From NCBI RefSeq assembly GCF_001661265.1, contig NW_017566993.1:310001-374000 (forward strand): DNA of 64,000 nucleotides, read 5' to 3'. The notes beneath the pieces are model-generated. The model was not told the DNA's origin. It did no database searches and was given only the letters and a program-made list of their open reading frames with translations. A program made the translations under genes and the position numbers. This document shows, piece after piece, positions 1 to 11,066 of this stretch. Each line of letters starts with the position of its first letter. Position 1 is the stretch's first letter. The stretch comes from Saitoella complicata NRRL Y-17804. Its lineage: Eukaryota; Ascomycota; Saitoellomycetes; Saitoellales; Saitoellaceae.

Positions 1-1517
1 AACGCAGTGGTAAAGTCCTTCAACAACCGGTCTTCAACACATACGGCTCCGAAACCGAGCTTCTCCGGTACATGCACCACCTTCAATCCAAGGATCTCTC
101 GCTTACGCACTCCATGATTCCCCTTGGGTCTTGCACCATGAAGCTCAACGCGACCTCCGAAATGCTGGCACTCTCCAAGCCAGAGTTCATGAACCTGCAC
201 CCCTTCGTACCGAAGGACCAGGCTCAGGGCTATGCTGAGCTTATTTCGGAGCTCGAAAAGGACTTGAGCGAAATCACTGGATTCGACGCAGTGAGTTTGC
301 AACCCAACTCTGGTGCACAGGGAGAGTACGCCGGTCTCCGCGTGATCCGCGCCTACCTCGATGCTCAAGGCCAAGGCCACCGCGACGTCTGTCTCATCCC
401 GGTCTCTGCACACGGCACAAACCCTGCCTCAGCCGCCATGTGTGGTCTTCGCGTCGTCCCCGTCAAGTGCGACAAAGACGGTAACCTCGACATGTCTGAC
501 CTCGCTTCCAAAGCCGAGAAGCACAAGGATTCTTTGGCGGCGTTCATGGTCACTTACCCCTCCACCTTCGGAGTCTTCGAACCCCGGGTAAAGGAAGCGT
601 GTGAGATTATCCATAAGAATGGAGGACAGGTATACATGGATGGTGCGAACATGAATGCGCAGATTGGGTTGTGTTCGCCTGGGGAGATCGGAGCGGATGT
701 TTGTCATTTGAACCTGCACAAGACATTCTGTATTCCGCATGGAGGAGGCGGACCTGGTGTTGGACCCATCGGTGTCAAGGCACACCTCCAGCCCTACTTG
801 ATGGAGCACCCCATTGTGTCGACGGGTGTAGGTGAGAAGGGAGTTCCTCCGGTCGCCGCTGCACCGTGGGGAAGTGCAGGAATCTTACCTATCAGCTGGA
901 GTTACATCAAGATGATGGGTGCGAATGGTCTTACGCACGCTACCAAGATCGCCTTGTTGAGTGCGAACTACATGGCAAAGAGGCTGGCTGAGCACTATAA
1001 GATTCTCTACACCAACGAACACGGGATGGTGGCTCACGAGTTCATCCTCGATGTTCGTGGGTTCAAGGCGTCAGCTGGAATCGAGGCGGTTGATATTGCG
1101 AAGAGGTTGCAGGACTACGGCTTCCACGCTCCCACGATGAGCTGGCCCGTTGCGAACACCCTGATGATTGAGCCCACCGAATCAGAATCATTGGCAGAGT
1201 TGGACAGATACTGCGATGCCTTGATTGCGATCCGAGAGGAAATCGCCGAGATCGAGCGTGACGAGCAGCCACGTGATAGCAACCTTCTCAAGAACTCTCC
1301 ACACACTCAGCGCGATTTGTTGGTTGGCGAATGGAAGGATCGCAGCTATTCGAGAGAACGTGCTGCGTATCCATTACCGTGGCTGCAGGAGAAGAAGTTT
1401 TGGCCGAGCGTGGGACGATTGGATGATGCGTACGGTGACTTGAACTTGTTTTGCACGTGTGATCCTGTCGCAGCCGAGGAGGAAGGAGAAAGGCCGTACG
1501 GGGGTGTCGGTGTATGA
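1..1517 (+). CDS. GCV2: Glycine dehydrogenase (decarboxylating), P protein, 3' part
   Basis: The P protein of the mitochondrial glycine cleavage system decarboxylates glycine using pyridoxal phosphate and passes the aminomethyl group to the H-protein lipoate. The reading frame is already open at base 3, before the first internal Met at 72, so the window holds only the C-terminal half of a protein usually near 1000 residues. Family hallmarks are visible: [13 protein letters not shown] at the start of the C-terminal half, the [12 protein letters not shown] block, and [16 protein letters not shown], whose Lys is the PLP Schiff-base residue. No intron is seen in this part. The stop is TGA at 1515-1517. 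Family assignment is very secure. The 5' end, promoter and mitochondrial presequence lie outside the window. Confidence 0.96.
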   Translation, partial: RSGKVLQQPVFNTYGSETELLRYMHHLQSKDLSLTHSMIPLGSCTMKLNATSEMLALSKPEFMNLHPFVPKDQAQGYAELISELEKDLSEITGFDAVSLQPNSGAQGEYAGLRVIRAYLDAQGQGHRDVCLIPVSAHGTNPASAAMCGLRVVPVKCDKDGNLDMSDLASKAEKHKDSLAAFMVTYPSTFGVFEPRVKEACEIIHKNGGQVYMDGANMNAQIGLCSPGEIGADVCHLNLHKTFCIPHGGGGPGVGPIGVKAHLQPYLMEHPIVSTGVGEKGVPPVAAAPWGSAGILPISWSYIKMMGANGLTHATKIALLSANYMAKRLAEHYKILYTNEHGMVAHEFILDVRGFKASAGIEAVDIAKRLQDYGFHAPTMSWPVANTLMIEPTESESLAELDRYCDALIAIREEIAEIERDEQPRDSNLLKNSPHTQRDLLVGEWKDRSYSRERAAYPLPWLQEKKFWPSVGRLDDAYGDLNLFCTCDPVAAEEEGERPYGGVGV

Positions 1518-2101
1518 TACGAAGGGGATGAGATGGACGGAAGCGGTGATTAAGATATGAAATGGGATAGGCTGGGCGTTTGTGACATTCAACTGTGTAT
1601 GGGTACACTTGGCGGGGCCGTCTTAACACGCCCAATAATACGAGCATAATTAGCAAGCAAGGCAAATTGGACAGAACAGCGGATGTTCGATGTATTCTAT
1701 TCTCTATGGACGTGTGTGTGAGACGGTGTTAAAAGCGTTCGGCGCACGGCATGTCAAAAATGCCTCAGCTTCCGGTCGGGCTCAATGTTGTACGAGACGC
1801 GCACCTGCACAGAAATTGGGTCTGAACCCCATCTAGATCTTACGGTCCGTCATGAGCGTTAACATATGAAAAGCTGCTGCAGCCGAGTCTCTCACTGCCA
1901 CTGGCAAAAACACCTCAAAGTGCGTCACTGGCGTCGCAACATACTGACGAGAGGTTTCCAATATTGCCGATCGGTAGTCATGCCCTCCTCTCGCCTAAAC
2001 CCACCATCCCATCCTTCCCCTCTTATCTATATCTGCCCGTTTCCTTCCTCCTGATTCTGTGAACCTGCGCTTCCATAAGCTTCTCATCACATCCAGCTGC
2101 A
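1518..2101. other. Intergenic region GCV2 to phosphate symporter
   Basis: About 580 bp between a gene ending and a gene starting on the same strand. It must hold the GCV2 terminator and the symporter promoter. The last 100 bp before the ATG at 2102 are pyrimidine-rich on the + strand, a common fungal core-promoter feature. I looked for a canonical Pho4 site CACGTG/CACGTT and saw none. No convincing ORF. Confidence 0.6.
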
Positions 2102-3869
2102 ATGAAGTGGATCGAAGAAGGTGCGACCCAAGCGCGTAAGCAACAAGCCGAGGCTGCTGGCCTCACTCTTGCCGAGTACGAGCGTCTCGAACTCAGGAAA
2201 ACACGTTCTTTTTTGGGTCTCAACTGGCCCGAAGTCAAGCTTCTTTCCGTCGCCGGTACCGGTTTTTTCCTCGATGCGTACGATCTGTTCATCATCAACC
2301 TCGTCCAACCCATCTTTCAGTACGAATACTGGCATGGAACCTCTTACCCTGCCGGCCTTCGTGGTCTCGTTTCGGCTGGTGCCAACATTGGTAACATCTT
2401 TGGTCAACTTTCTTTTGGCTTCTTGGGCGACATGTTCGGTCGCAAATACGTGTACGGCAAGGAACTCATTATTTGTATAATCGGCACGATTCTCGTCATC
2501 TCGCTTCCTAACTCTATCCCTGGTGGTGGCAAAAAGATGATCTGGATCTTCATCTTCCGTGTTCTTATGGGTATTGGAATTGGTGGTGATTACCCTATGT
2601 CCGCCGCTGTCACATCCGAGCGTGCGAATTTGAAGCGCCGTGGGCAGATGCTCGCCTGGATCTTTTCTTTCCAGGGTTGGGGTAACCTTGCTGGTTCTAT
2701 CGTCACTATCATCGTTTTGGCGTGCTTTAAACCTGCTCTTCAAGACCGTGGGGAGTATAACCAGCTCGATGCTGTTTGGCGTATCCAGTTCGGTGTCGCC
2801 CTCGTACCGTCCTTTTTGACCATCTACCAGCGTCTCACCATGCCGGAATCGAAGAAGTTTACCGAGAGCCAATCTCTCTCAAGCTCAGAGACTGGCTCAA
2901 TCGACTACCAAAAGCACCCCGCCCCCGAAAAGATGAACACCGGCGTCGCAGCCAATGTCGACGGCGACCTCCAGCAAGACGGTTCCCTCCCCCGTGAAGC
3001 CGGAACCGGCCAAGCCATCGGCGGGACCATCGACCTCGCTCCTTCCCCCACCTCACGAGCCAAATGGAACGTCTTCTTCACTTACTTCTCTGAATGGCGC
3101 CACGCGAAGATCTTGATCGGCACAACCGTCACCTGGTTCCTCCTCGACATTGCCTTCTACGGTGTCAACCTCAACCAATCCGTTATCCTCGCCGAGATCG
3201 GGTTTAACACTGGTAACAACGAGTGGCACAAGCTCATGCGTAACGCTATTGGTAACCTCATTATCTCGGCTGCTGGGTATGTCCCCGGGTATTGGTTCAC
3301 GATTGCGTTCATTGAGATATTGGGACGTCGTTGGATTCAGGTGCAGGGTTTCTTGTTGTGTGCGTTGTTTTTTGCGATTCTTGCTGGAAAGTGGAATTCG
3401 CTTAGTACTGGTGGTCACGTCGCTCTTTTCGCCCTCGCACAGTTCTTCTTCAATTTTGGCGCCAAGTAAGTCACCTCCTCACACCTCCTCTTTCTTCCCT
3501 CTTCACAGACTCTATGCTAACCCCTCACCCAGTGCAACAACCTTCATCATCCCCGCCGAAGTCTTCCCCTCGCGCGTCAAAGGCTTCGCCCACGGCCTCT
3601 CCGCCGCCTGCGGCAAAGTCGGCGCAGTCTTCGCCGCCCTCGTCTTCAACTACCTTCAAGGCAAAATCGGCATCCCCAAGATCTTGTGGATTTTCTTTGC
3701 ATGTATGATTCTCGGTGCTGCCTTTACGTTCTTGATCCCAGAGACGAAGGAGAGGGATGCGGATTTGGTTGATTATGAGGAGGTTATGGAGGCGAGGAGG
3801 GCAAAGGGTGGATGCAATGGGAATGGGCCTGGAAGTCCCACGGAGCATGGGCGGCCTGCGCATATCTAG
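2102..3869 (+). CDS. PHO84: PHO84-type inorganic phosphate:H+ symporter (MFS)
   Basis: Two exons, 2102-3465 and 3533-3869, joined by a 67-bp intron (GTAAGT donor, TGCTAAC branch at 3515-3521, CAG acceptor), give 566 residues, normal for the family. It is a 12-helix major facilitator importing phosphate with protons across the plasma membrane. Visible features are the N-terminal helix with FFLDAYDLFIINLV, the GFLGDMFGRKYVYG loop between helices 2 and 3, the MGIGIGGDYPMSA signature of fungal phosphate permeases, a long cytoplasmic loop around residues 255-320, and PAEVFPSRVKGFAHG in the C-terminal half. The splice rebuilds the Asn codon of FGAN-ATTFIIPAE. Substrate is inferred from family resemblance. 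Glycerophosphoinositol permeases are relatives but less similar in these motifs. Confidence 0.93.
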
Positions 3870-4047
3870 AGAGTGACAGGTCGATTTGGCTTGGTGTTTT
3901 TCTTGTTTTTCTTGTTTTTATCTGAACCAACTTTTGCGAGGCCACCCGCGGTCTATTGTTTCCCACGGTGTACCATGCATGTGACGGAAAAAGCGCTCGT
4001 GACTCCCAAACGATGGCATCGCCGGTACCACCAAGTTCTGCTACGAG

Positions 4048-4483
4048 ATGGCTGACAAAGACCTGGGAACATCAAACCAAATGGCGACGACTGCTGAGAT
4101 GAACATGCATGTTACGTCGAACGCGACGCAAGCGGGTCCAATGGATCCTTGTTCGTGTGGAGCGGAGCATGATGCTTGCGAGTGTCGTCCAGGTATGCAA
4201 AGCATGAGGGGTTTCGTGGCCCACTGCAGCTGTGATAGGTTGAGCGTATGTGCTCACACATAGTCTTCCAGAAAAGTGCTCTTGCGGCGTCCACAAACAA
4301 AGTTGTGCTTTGAGTGCCTACGCACATTGTACCTGTGGTGGGGTCTTGAAAGGGTGTACTTGCGGTCCCGGTATGCCAGGTGTTCAGGTATTCGAAACAT
4401 GTTACTGAACCTGGCGTACAGGACAATGTGACTGCGGTGCTCATAAGGACTTTTGTCCCAGTTCGGGGAAGAACGATAAGTGA
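4048..4483 (+). CDS. Metallothionein-like modular Cys-rich protein
   Basis: Three small exons, 4048-4192, 4272-4370 and 4422-4483, separated by introns of 79 and 51 bp, encode 101 residues with 14 cysteines at 35, 37, 44, 46, 51, 53, 60, 68, 70, 77, 79, 84, 86 and 93. Most form C-x-C pairs. A unit C-[SD]-C-G-x(1,2)-H-x(2,3)-C occurs once per exon (CSCGAEHDAC, CSCGVHKQSC, CDCGAHKDFC). C-x-C clusters with few aromatics are the hallmark of metallothioneins, which bind Cu, Zn or Cd in the cytosol; which metal is unknown here. Both introns are phase 1, both follow a Cys-x-Pro boundary, and both donors read GTATGC, suggesting growth by exon duplication. The second intron has a good ACTGAAC branch. 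The start is uncertain: Met12, Met18, Met20 or Met32 could also serve. I do not recognise a specific subfamily. Confidence 0.72.
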
Positions 4484-5289
4484 TCATGTGCACGGGCGAG
4501 GACTTGGAGTGACTTTGAGAAGATCATGATGATATGATACCCGAGATACCGTCGTTACATTTACAGTTGGTTGAGGAGAATACTGTCGTACCAGGTATGG
4601 TCCACGAACAATGGCGTATAATGAGGAATTGTGAGGAATTCTGCTCATTGTGTCTAGCGATGAACTGACTTGATCGCGGTCGTTTGGGATATGAAGCAAG
4701 CTTTTTGGAGAAGAACGTTATGAAATGTTCACTTGCATCACCTGCCATGATCATAGGATGCGCCTTTTCATCACATCGCATGGAACCTGATGTTGTCGTG
4801 ACAGTAAACCTGGCTAATTGCAGCTGACCCAAGGCATGTCCACTTGGACCAGATGCTCCGGAACAGAGAACGCAAGCACTCCAGCCATGAACGAGATCCC
4901 CAACAACCAGAGTCCATGTCATACAACTCAGTTCCAACACCAAAATTACGCAGGACTGTTGCTATAATTAGACCAGCAAGCCCATGCACGTCACCCGCGG
5001 GTTAATCTCGGGACCACGGTTGCCAAGGCACCCCTGCGTATCCCCGAGGTGCGAAGGTAAACACCAAAGACCATTCACCTCCTCGGCCTCCAACGAAATC
5101 CACCTGTCTAAGCCATACCATCGACGGCTTCAACGGCCCTGCTTCCTTTACGCTCCTTACATCCGTCCTTGGCCGCTCATCTCGACATAGTTTCGTGAAG
5201 CAATCTATTGTCATTTACATAAGGTTTTAGTCTAAAACCCTTGGCCCGCTGCACTCGAAAATCACAGAAGTTCCCGAGGTCAAGTACAA
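4484..5289. other. Intergenic region before MscS channel gene
   Basis: About 800 bp without a supportable gene. Several short ORFs on both strands have no recognisable domains and no splice pattern joining them. The last 100 bp form the presumed promoter and leader of the channel gene, whose ATG at 5290 follows GAGGTCAAGTACAA. Confidence 0.5.
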
Positions 5290-8200
5290 ATGGCAAGCAG
5301 TGATCCAAATACCCAACCACTCAAGCTCTCTCCAAAAAAGAAGAACGTGCAGCTTGCTACTTCAACCAGCGGCTACACGAACATCTCGTTGACCGAGAGT
5401 CCTTCTTCTCCTTCGACCGGACCACAACGTCCGGAGCCTCCAGCTACTGGATTGTTCAGGAAACCTACTGGTGGGTATTACGAAGATACACCGTATTTTG
5501 CAAGTAGGCCGAAGCCTGCTTCTCCAGCACCAGCTACAACTACGTCTGCACCAGCTCAACCAGCAGTTCCACGTCCACCTGTGTTGAACCCACCACCAGC
5601 CGTTGCACAGCCAGACACAAGTTTTGCACCAGTCCTCTCAAGTCCGATCACCCTCCGTGATCCACCCGCAAACACAAACTACTTTGCCGCGAAAGACCTC
5701 GCAAACACTGACAACCCCACCATGGCCATGCCCCAACCCACTTCTCCTCCCGTCGCCGCTACTGCTGCTGGCCAGCATATCTACCGCCGCGAGGACTTCA
5801 TACCTCTCCAAGACCTCTCCGCGAACTCGCCGTCTGTGTCGTACGCCCCTTCGACCCGTGAGCTTACCCCTGGTGTCGAGTTCACCAGTTCCACCGAGGC
5901 TCGTCTGGATGCTCGTAGGATGGGTACGAGCGATACAGCCGTCGAGAACGAGAAACGTCCGCAGCCGAAGAGAATGCAGAGTGGTGATACCCTCAACAAA
6001 GCCGGACAAGGTTTTCACCGTCGTGGACATTCGAGATCGTCGTCATTGGGTGAGCCACAACCTGACCGCATCACCAAGATGGGACAGTTCTACGATAAGT
6101 TGTATGGGTACTCGGTTATCACGCGATATCTTTTGATGGTGTTGCCGCTTGCTATCTTGCTTGCTATTCCGATTATTATCGGGGCTACTGTTGCGCAGGA
6201 TGCGAAGATTGGTGGGGTGAGGATTGTGTGGCTTTTCATCTGGCTCGAGGTCGTGTGGGTTTCGCCGTTCGTTACCAAGCTCGTTGCTCAACTCCTTCCA
6301 CGTCTGTTATACATCGTTATCGGTGTCGTGTCTGTGTCTACGAGGAAGTATGCGATGATCATCGATGCGTTGCAGGTTCCTCTCACGATTCTGGGTTGGT
6401 TCTTCACGAGTTATATCACGTTCTTGCCGATTATGACGAGGAATCCTGATCAACGGGCTGCGAATGATACGACGACGAAGAAGTGGGAGAGTACTATTGC
6501 GAGGATCTTCGCTGCTCTTACGTTGGGTGCATTGCTCTTCTTGGCTGAGAAGGTCATGATTCAGCTCATTGCTGTCAACTTCACCAAGGTGTCATACGAA
6601 GATCGGATCAGGGAAAACAAGTGGTCCTTGCACATGCTTGCAAACTTGTACGAGTGCTCTCGCCGCTTGTACCCCACCTACACCATGGAAGCAGAGGCCG
6701 AGGAGGCGATGTTGGGTTATGCTGACCGCTCCGGACGTTCGAGCCGTATGAGTCTATTCCAGGCCAACCCTAAAGGCGACGCGAAGAAGCTTCAGAAGAA
6801 TGTCAAGCGTGTGGTTGATAAGACGACTTCTGCATTCGGTAACGTTGCTAGCGAGATCACCGGAAAACAAGTCTTCAAGCCCGACTCCCCGTACTCTGTC
6901 GTTGTAGATGCTATGGCATCCTCGAAGAAGGCATCTACGCTCGCTCGTCGTTTGTTTTGGAGTTTCATTCCGGATGGTGAGGATAGAGATGAACTCATCC
7001 TCGATGATCTCGTCAGGATCATGGGACCCAATAAGCGTGAGGACGCAGAGAAGGCGTTTGGGTTGTTCGATAAAGACGGGAATGGGGACTTGAGTATGGA
7101 TGAGATGATTATGGCCGTACAGGAAATCCAGCGTGAACGTGATGCGTTGTCGAGGTCAATTAAGGATGTCTCGTCTGCTGTCCGTAGATTGGATGATTTA
7201 CTCCTTGTCGTTGTGGGATTCATTGATGTCTTCATCATGGTGGCGATGTTGTCGACAAGTTTGTCGACCCTCATCACGACGTATGCTACTACCTTCCTCG
7301 GTATGACTTGGGCTTTCTCTGGGACTTGGACGGAGTTGTTGAATGCGATTATTTTCTTGTTTAACAAGCACCCATTCGACGTCGGAGATCGTGTGGTGAT
7401 CTTGGATCAGAAGTATATCGTGGTTGAGATGGCGCTCCTGTACACACGGTTCAGGAGATCGGATGGAATGATCGTGCAATGTCCCAACTCCATCCTCGGA
7501 ACATTGTGGGTCAACAACGTTCGTCGTTCTGGTGCGATGTTCGAGTCTCTTACACTTTCGGTGTCGTTCGCTACCACAATTGAGGAGATCAATGAGTTAC
7601 AGTACGAGATGATCCAGTTCCTCAAGGCTAACAAGCGTGACTTCTACGAGGACTTGTCGATCGAGATCAATGATATCCCCAAGCTCGGATCCATGGATCT
7701 GACGCTTTCTATTAAGCACAAAAGCAACTGGCAAAACGATGCATTGAGGGCGCAGAGGAGGAACAAGTTCATGTGTGCGCTCGTATTGGCTGTGAGGAAG
7801 GTTGGGTTGTACGCGCCTGGTGCTGCGGCTCCTGTCCCCGCTCTGGGTGAATCTGAGAACCCGATGTTCATCATCAAGGAAACTAGGGCCCCGAAGGAGA
7901 ACGACGAGACGGAGGAGAAGTCGAACAACCCCTTCTCGAGTCCCGCTCCTGGCGCGACAAATCTCGCTAGGAGGGAGACCTTGGCGAAAAACAAGAAGAA
8001 CGAGGCGGCTTTGCAGTTCTCCCAAGTCCTTGCCCCGACTTCGCCTTTGAACACTGGCGCGCCCCGCTTGGATATCACCCTCGGTCGCCGTCCCTATGAG
8101 CAACACGACAATCAGTCCTTCGAGCGTGAAAGCAGTGATGACGAAAACGTGATGGACGATAGCTTTGCGGCCGACGTCGAGCAGATGTATTCCTCTGGCA

Positions 8201-8352
8201 GAAAAGGCAGCGCACAGGAGGAGAAGACTGGGCTCCTGAGGAGGCAGGTGAGGGACAATGATGATGAAAGTGATTCGGACGCGGAGAAGTCGGGGAGGCA
8301 GAGAAGGGAGAGGAGGAACACGAGAGATTTAGAGGAGGGGAGGCCCTTCTAA
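5290..8352 (+). CDS. MscS-family mechanosensitive channel with EF-hand
   Basis: Single exon of 1020 residues, matching fungal Msy1/Msy2-type channels, which sit in the ER or cortical membranes and help calcium handling after hypo-osmotic shock. The first ~265 residues are Pro/Ser/Thr-rich and probably disordered. Hydrophobic segments follow at about 275-305, 310-385 and 400-430. An EF-hand loop DKDGNGDLSMDE lies near 595-606, then the pore-lining segments at about 635-700. The MscS beta domain contains HPFDVGDRVVI and VQCPNSIL. The C-terminal ~200 residues are charged and low complexity with acidic Ser clusters. The EF-hand before the pore is typical of eukaryotic fungal MscS proteins and implies Ca2+ regulation. 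The ATG chosen is the first of the frame. Confidence 0.93.
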   Translation: MASSDPNTQPLKLSPKKKNVQLATSTSGYTNISLTESPSSPSTGPQRPEPPATGLFRKPTGGYYEDTPYFASRPKPASPAPATTTSAPAQPAVPRPPVLNPPPAVAQPDTSFAPVLSSPITLRDPPANTNYFAAKDLANTDNPTMAMPQPTSPPVAATAAGQHIYRREDFIPLQDLSANSPSVSYAPSTRELTPGVEFTSSTEARLDARRMGTSDTAVENEKRPQPKRMQSGDTLNKAGQGFHRRGHSRSSSLGEPQPDRITKMGQFYDKLYGYSVITRYLLMVLPLAILLAIPIIIGATVAQDAKIGGVRIVWLFIWLEVVWVSPFVTKLVAQLLPRLLYIVIGVVSVSTRKYAMIIDALQVPLTILGWFFTSYITFLPIMTRNPDQRAANDTTTKKWESTIARIFAALTLGALLFLAEKVMIQLIAVNFTKVSYEDRIRENKWSLHMLANLYECSRRLYPTYTMEAEAEEAMLGYADRSGRSSRMSLFQANPKGDAKKLQKNVKRVVDKTTSAFGNVASEITGKQVFKPDSPYSVVVDAMASSKKASTLARRLFWSFIPDGEDRDELILDDLVRIMGPNKREDAEKAFGLFDKDGNGDLSMDEMIMAVQEIQRERDALSRSIKDVSSAVRRLDDLLLVVVGFIDVFIMVAMLSTSLSTLITTYATTFLGMTWAFSGTWTELLNAIIFLFNKHPFDVGDRVVILDQKYIVVEMALLYTRFRRSDGMIVQCPNSILGTLWVNNVRRSGAMFESLTLSVSFATTIEEINELQYEMIQFLKANKRDFYEDLSIEINDIPKLGSMDLTLSIKHKSNWQNDALRAQRRNKFMCALVLAVRKVGLYAPGAAAPVPALGESENPMFIIKETRAPKENDETEEKSNNPFSSPAPGATNLARRETLAKNKKNEAALQFSQVLAPTSPLNTGAPRLDITLGRRPYEQHDNQSFERESSDDENVMDDSFAADVEQMYSSGRKGSAQEEKTGLLRRQVRDNDDESDSDAEKSGRQRRERRNTRDLEEGRPF

Positions 8353-8506
8353 AGTTGGTGAGGACGAAGAAAACATTTGCGATGCATAGTACGTATACTG
8401 TTATGATACAACGAGAGTATGATTTTGGCATGTTGACATTGGTCAATCTCATGTATTTGGAACACATAAGGATCGCGGTGAAAGAAACGCACTTTTTCTA
8501 TGCTGA

Positions 8507-10366
8507 TCACAACCACTTGTCGTAACATCTCCACATCCTATCGATGGTCCGCCTCTGTCGCTTCACGCCCAACTTTCGCCCTTCAAGGTCACTCAAATCT
8601 TCCAGGAACTCAGCCTTGATATCCTCCGGTAATCTCTTTGCATACTCCCTCAACAAATGAACCTCACAAAGCAACAATCCCTGGTCCTTGTACGGAAGCT
8701 TATCATGTGCTTTCGCCAAAGTAAGAATCCGGTCAACATTACGGAGCGTCTTCCGGATATCGCCCTGCTGCGTTGACTGCGCCAACTGTGACCTCCGCGA
8801 AAAGATCCCCGAAACCCAACGCGATACAACATAACATACCGCCAACGACGGCGTTACACCCACGAACCCAAACACCAATTCTTGACTCTTGAGGAGACGG
8901 TCGATACCGCTGATAGCAACCTCGACATCCACCTTCGTCTTCTGAATTTGGATTAACAAACTCCGTACCAAAGTTCCCATGACTGCGTTTTTCAGTGGAC
9001 TCCGTATGTCGTTTTCGTATGCCCGAAGTACAGGGGTAACGTCGCCTTGCTTGACCTGTGTCCTGACAAGCTCCAACTCTGGACCACTCAAATGCTGCCC
9101 ATCAACGACGAAATCAACGACCATCCTCTCCAAACTTTCCATATCCGCCCCTAAACTCCGTTTCGACATTAACGCAACCTCACTCTCCTCACTATGTCGA
9201 ATCGTGCCTACAATCTTTTCAAGGGGCTGAAGAACCCAGTTATGCCAAAAATCGATAGTAGTGGTGTACATATCCTTCACCCAAACATCAAAGGCTTGTC
9301 GGCGGCTCAGCAGGATCCGCAACACAGACGGCCCGAACAAAGCAGTTGTCAAGGCGAGGGGCCAGTAGCGGGTGAGTGCGGAGGGACAGCCGTAGAGTGA
9401 GGTTTGAGAGATGGAGTGGGAGGCTTGGGTTGGGAGGAGCGTATCGCACATGCGGAGGAGGCGAAGGCGGAGGTCTTCGGGAGTTGTGTTGGCGGGGGAG
9501 AGTGAGCGTTCGGGTGTACCTGGGAATACGGCTTCTGCTTCCACTTCTCGCATATCGGCAGAAGATAAACGCTGAAGTACATCCTCGATCAAGTCGATGC
9601 CTGTTACGAGCCTCTGCTTCCATTCCGCTTCATCTCCAAGATCCAAGGATTCGGTGACCAGAAGACCGAGCCCCGCAGCCTGGACTTCCCGTACGCTCCT
9701 CAACTTCCTCCTTCTGGCCCTCATCTCACCTCTTAGTAGTGTGCCCAAGCTTAAGACACTGTCGGTAGCCTTAGGGAGTGTTGGGAACGCAAATTTGCGG
9801 AACATGGCACGATCACCCAGCGCGCCTCTGAACGCTGACGTGAAGAACGCCAACTGGCTCTGGCCTTGGCTTTGCGCCATGACTAAGTGACCTTGCTCGA
9901 CAGCCTCATCCCAGACGGCTTTTCCGAGGGTGTACACTCGTTCTGGTGTTGTCTGTACTACGTAAAGAGACGTCCATAGCCGACTTGATAGTACACGGTC
10001 CCAATACAGAAGGTCTCGAGAGATCGGCAACGTCTGATCGAACAACCTGTTCAATAACGTCCCATATACCACAATCGCGCACCGTGCCAAAAGCAACCAC
10101 TGCAACTCCTCATCCTGCGTCGGCGTCGTCTCCACAGTCGCATCCGTCGAAGCAACCGGAGGCTCAGCCGCTCTCAGCGTCTTTGAGATATGATCCAGTG
10201 ACGGTAGTCTCCGCGCATTTCCGAGTTCGAGATTCTGGATGAGGGATTGGAGGTGAGGAATGGTGGACTCGGCGTGCTCCGTCGTGAATGACGCAACGAA
10301 TGAGGTTGCGGCGATGCGGTCGATTTGGTTCGTCAGCTCCCTAACCTTGTCGGTGACGAGTGTCAT
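8507..10366 (-). CDS. NCA2: NCA2-family mitochondrial protein
   Basis: Single exon, 619 residues, close to yeast Nca2 in length. Nca2, with Nca3, influences expression of the mitochondrially encoded ATP synthase subunits 6 and 8. The NCA2 domain occupies the C-terminal half: FWHNWVLQPLEKIVGTIRHS, then LGADMESLERMVVDFVVD, and a hydrophobic segment in ELVFGFVGVTPSLAVCYVV near residues 485-515 that is probably a membrane helix. The N-terminal half is mostly helical and poorly characterised. It is convergent with the channel gene (155 bp between the two 3' ends) and divergent from DUR3. Family assignment is strong. The molecular mechanism is poorly understood even in yeast. Confidence 0.88.
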   Translation of the reverse strand: MTLVTDKVRELTNQIDRIAATSFVASFTTEHAESTIPHLQSLIQNLELGNARRLPSLDHISKTLRAAEPPVASTDATVETTPTQDEELQWLLLARCAIVVYGTLLNRLFDQTLPISRDLLYWDRVLSSRLWTSLYVVQTTPERVYTLGKAVWDEAVEQGHLVMAQSQGQSQLAFFTSAFRGALGDRAMFRKFAFPTLPKATDSVLSLGTLLRGEMRARRRKLRSVREVQAAGLGLLVTESLDLGDEAEWKQRLVTGIDLIEDVLQRLSSADMREVEAEAVFPGTPERSLSPANTTPEDLRLRLLRMCDTLLPTQASHSISQTSLYGCPSALTRYWPLALTTALFGPSVLRILLSRRQAFDVWVKDMYTTTIDFWHNWVLQPLEKIVGTIRHSEESEVALMSKRSLGADMESLERMVVDFVVDGQHLSGPELELVRTQVKQGDVTPVLRAYENDIRSPLKNAVMGTLVRSLLIQIQKTKVDVEVAISGIDRLLKSQELVFGFVGVTPSLAVCYVVSRWVSGIFSRRSQLAQSTQQGDIRKTLRNVDRILTLAKAHDKLPYKDQGLLLCEVHLLREYAKRLPEDIKAEFLEDLSDLEGRKLGVKRQRRTIDRMWRCYDKWL

Positions 10367-10594
10367 CTTGCAGCTGGTTGATCAATTGAGCTCAGTTGGA
10401 GGTGTAACGTGGATTGTAACGTAGACTGAGATATTGGACGGCTTGGTGATATGTACCGTATTTCGTACATGATCGTCAGATTGCATGAGCGTTGCAGCGC
10501 GACCAACCGTGCGAGATTAAACACCTCAAATTTTTGAAAGAGTTCACTACGAACAAAAGTAGAGAAGAATTGTATGAGATTATTACGGATGAGA

Positions 10595-10952
10595 TTATCT
10601 GCATGATACAGCACGTCTACCTGCGTCCGGCTAAACTCAGTCCCAGATAAGCTTTATGGTGCAGCTGCACAACGCCGCACGCCAATTAAGGACATTTCAT
10701 ACCCGACATATGCGATCAACCGTCGGTCGTACGCCGCCAATCCCACCATACGAGCCGTGACAGTCATGCAGAACGGAGGCTCGGATTCCCGATCATGACA
10801 TTTTCCGACATCTTCCGACCTCGAGGACGATATTGATCTGCTTTAGCTGCAGTAGAGTGTATCTTATCGACGGACTATACGAGACTGCCGACGCTTGTAG
10901 GGGGTAGGGACTCGCTTGGGGCATGTGAAAGCGGGGCCGATATCTGTTATCT
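10595..10952. promoter_or_regulatory. Cluster of GATA-factor motifs upstream of DUR3
   Basis: Four six-base GATA sites (AGATAA/TTATCT or GATAAG/CTTATC) occur in the NCA2-DUR3 divergent intergenic region: TTATCT at 10595-10600, AGATAA at 10645-10650, CTTATC at 10863-10868 and TTATCT at 10947-10952. In fungi such sites bind AreA/Nit2/Gat1-type activators that switch on nitrogen-scavenging genes, DUR3 among them. The match of motif to gene function is the argument; binding itself is not shown. Confidence 0.5.
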
Positions 10953-11058
10953 AATGGATAGGGCTCGTCGAGCTTTGATTCTTCGAGGCGCAGTCTGGAG
11001 TTTTGGAGATGAACCCTCGAGGATGCGAGGATACGAGGATCCGGAGGGTGACCATGGG

Positions 11059-11066
11059 TATAAAAG
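11059..11066 (+). promoter_or_regulatory. TATA box of DUR3
   Basis: TATAAAAG lies 135 bp before the DUR3 ATG at 11194, in a G/C-rich setting, and is the best core-promoter element in this intergenic region. The stretch from there to the ATG would be leader. Confidence 0.55.
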
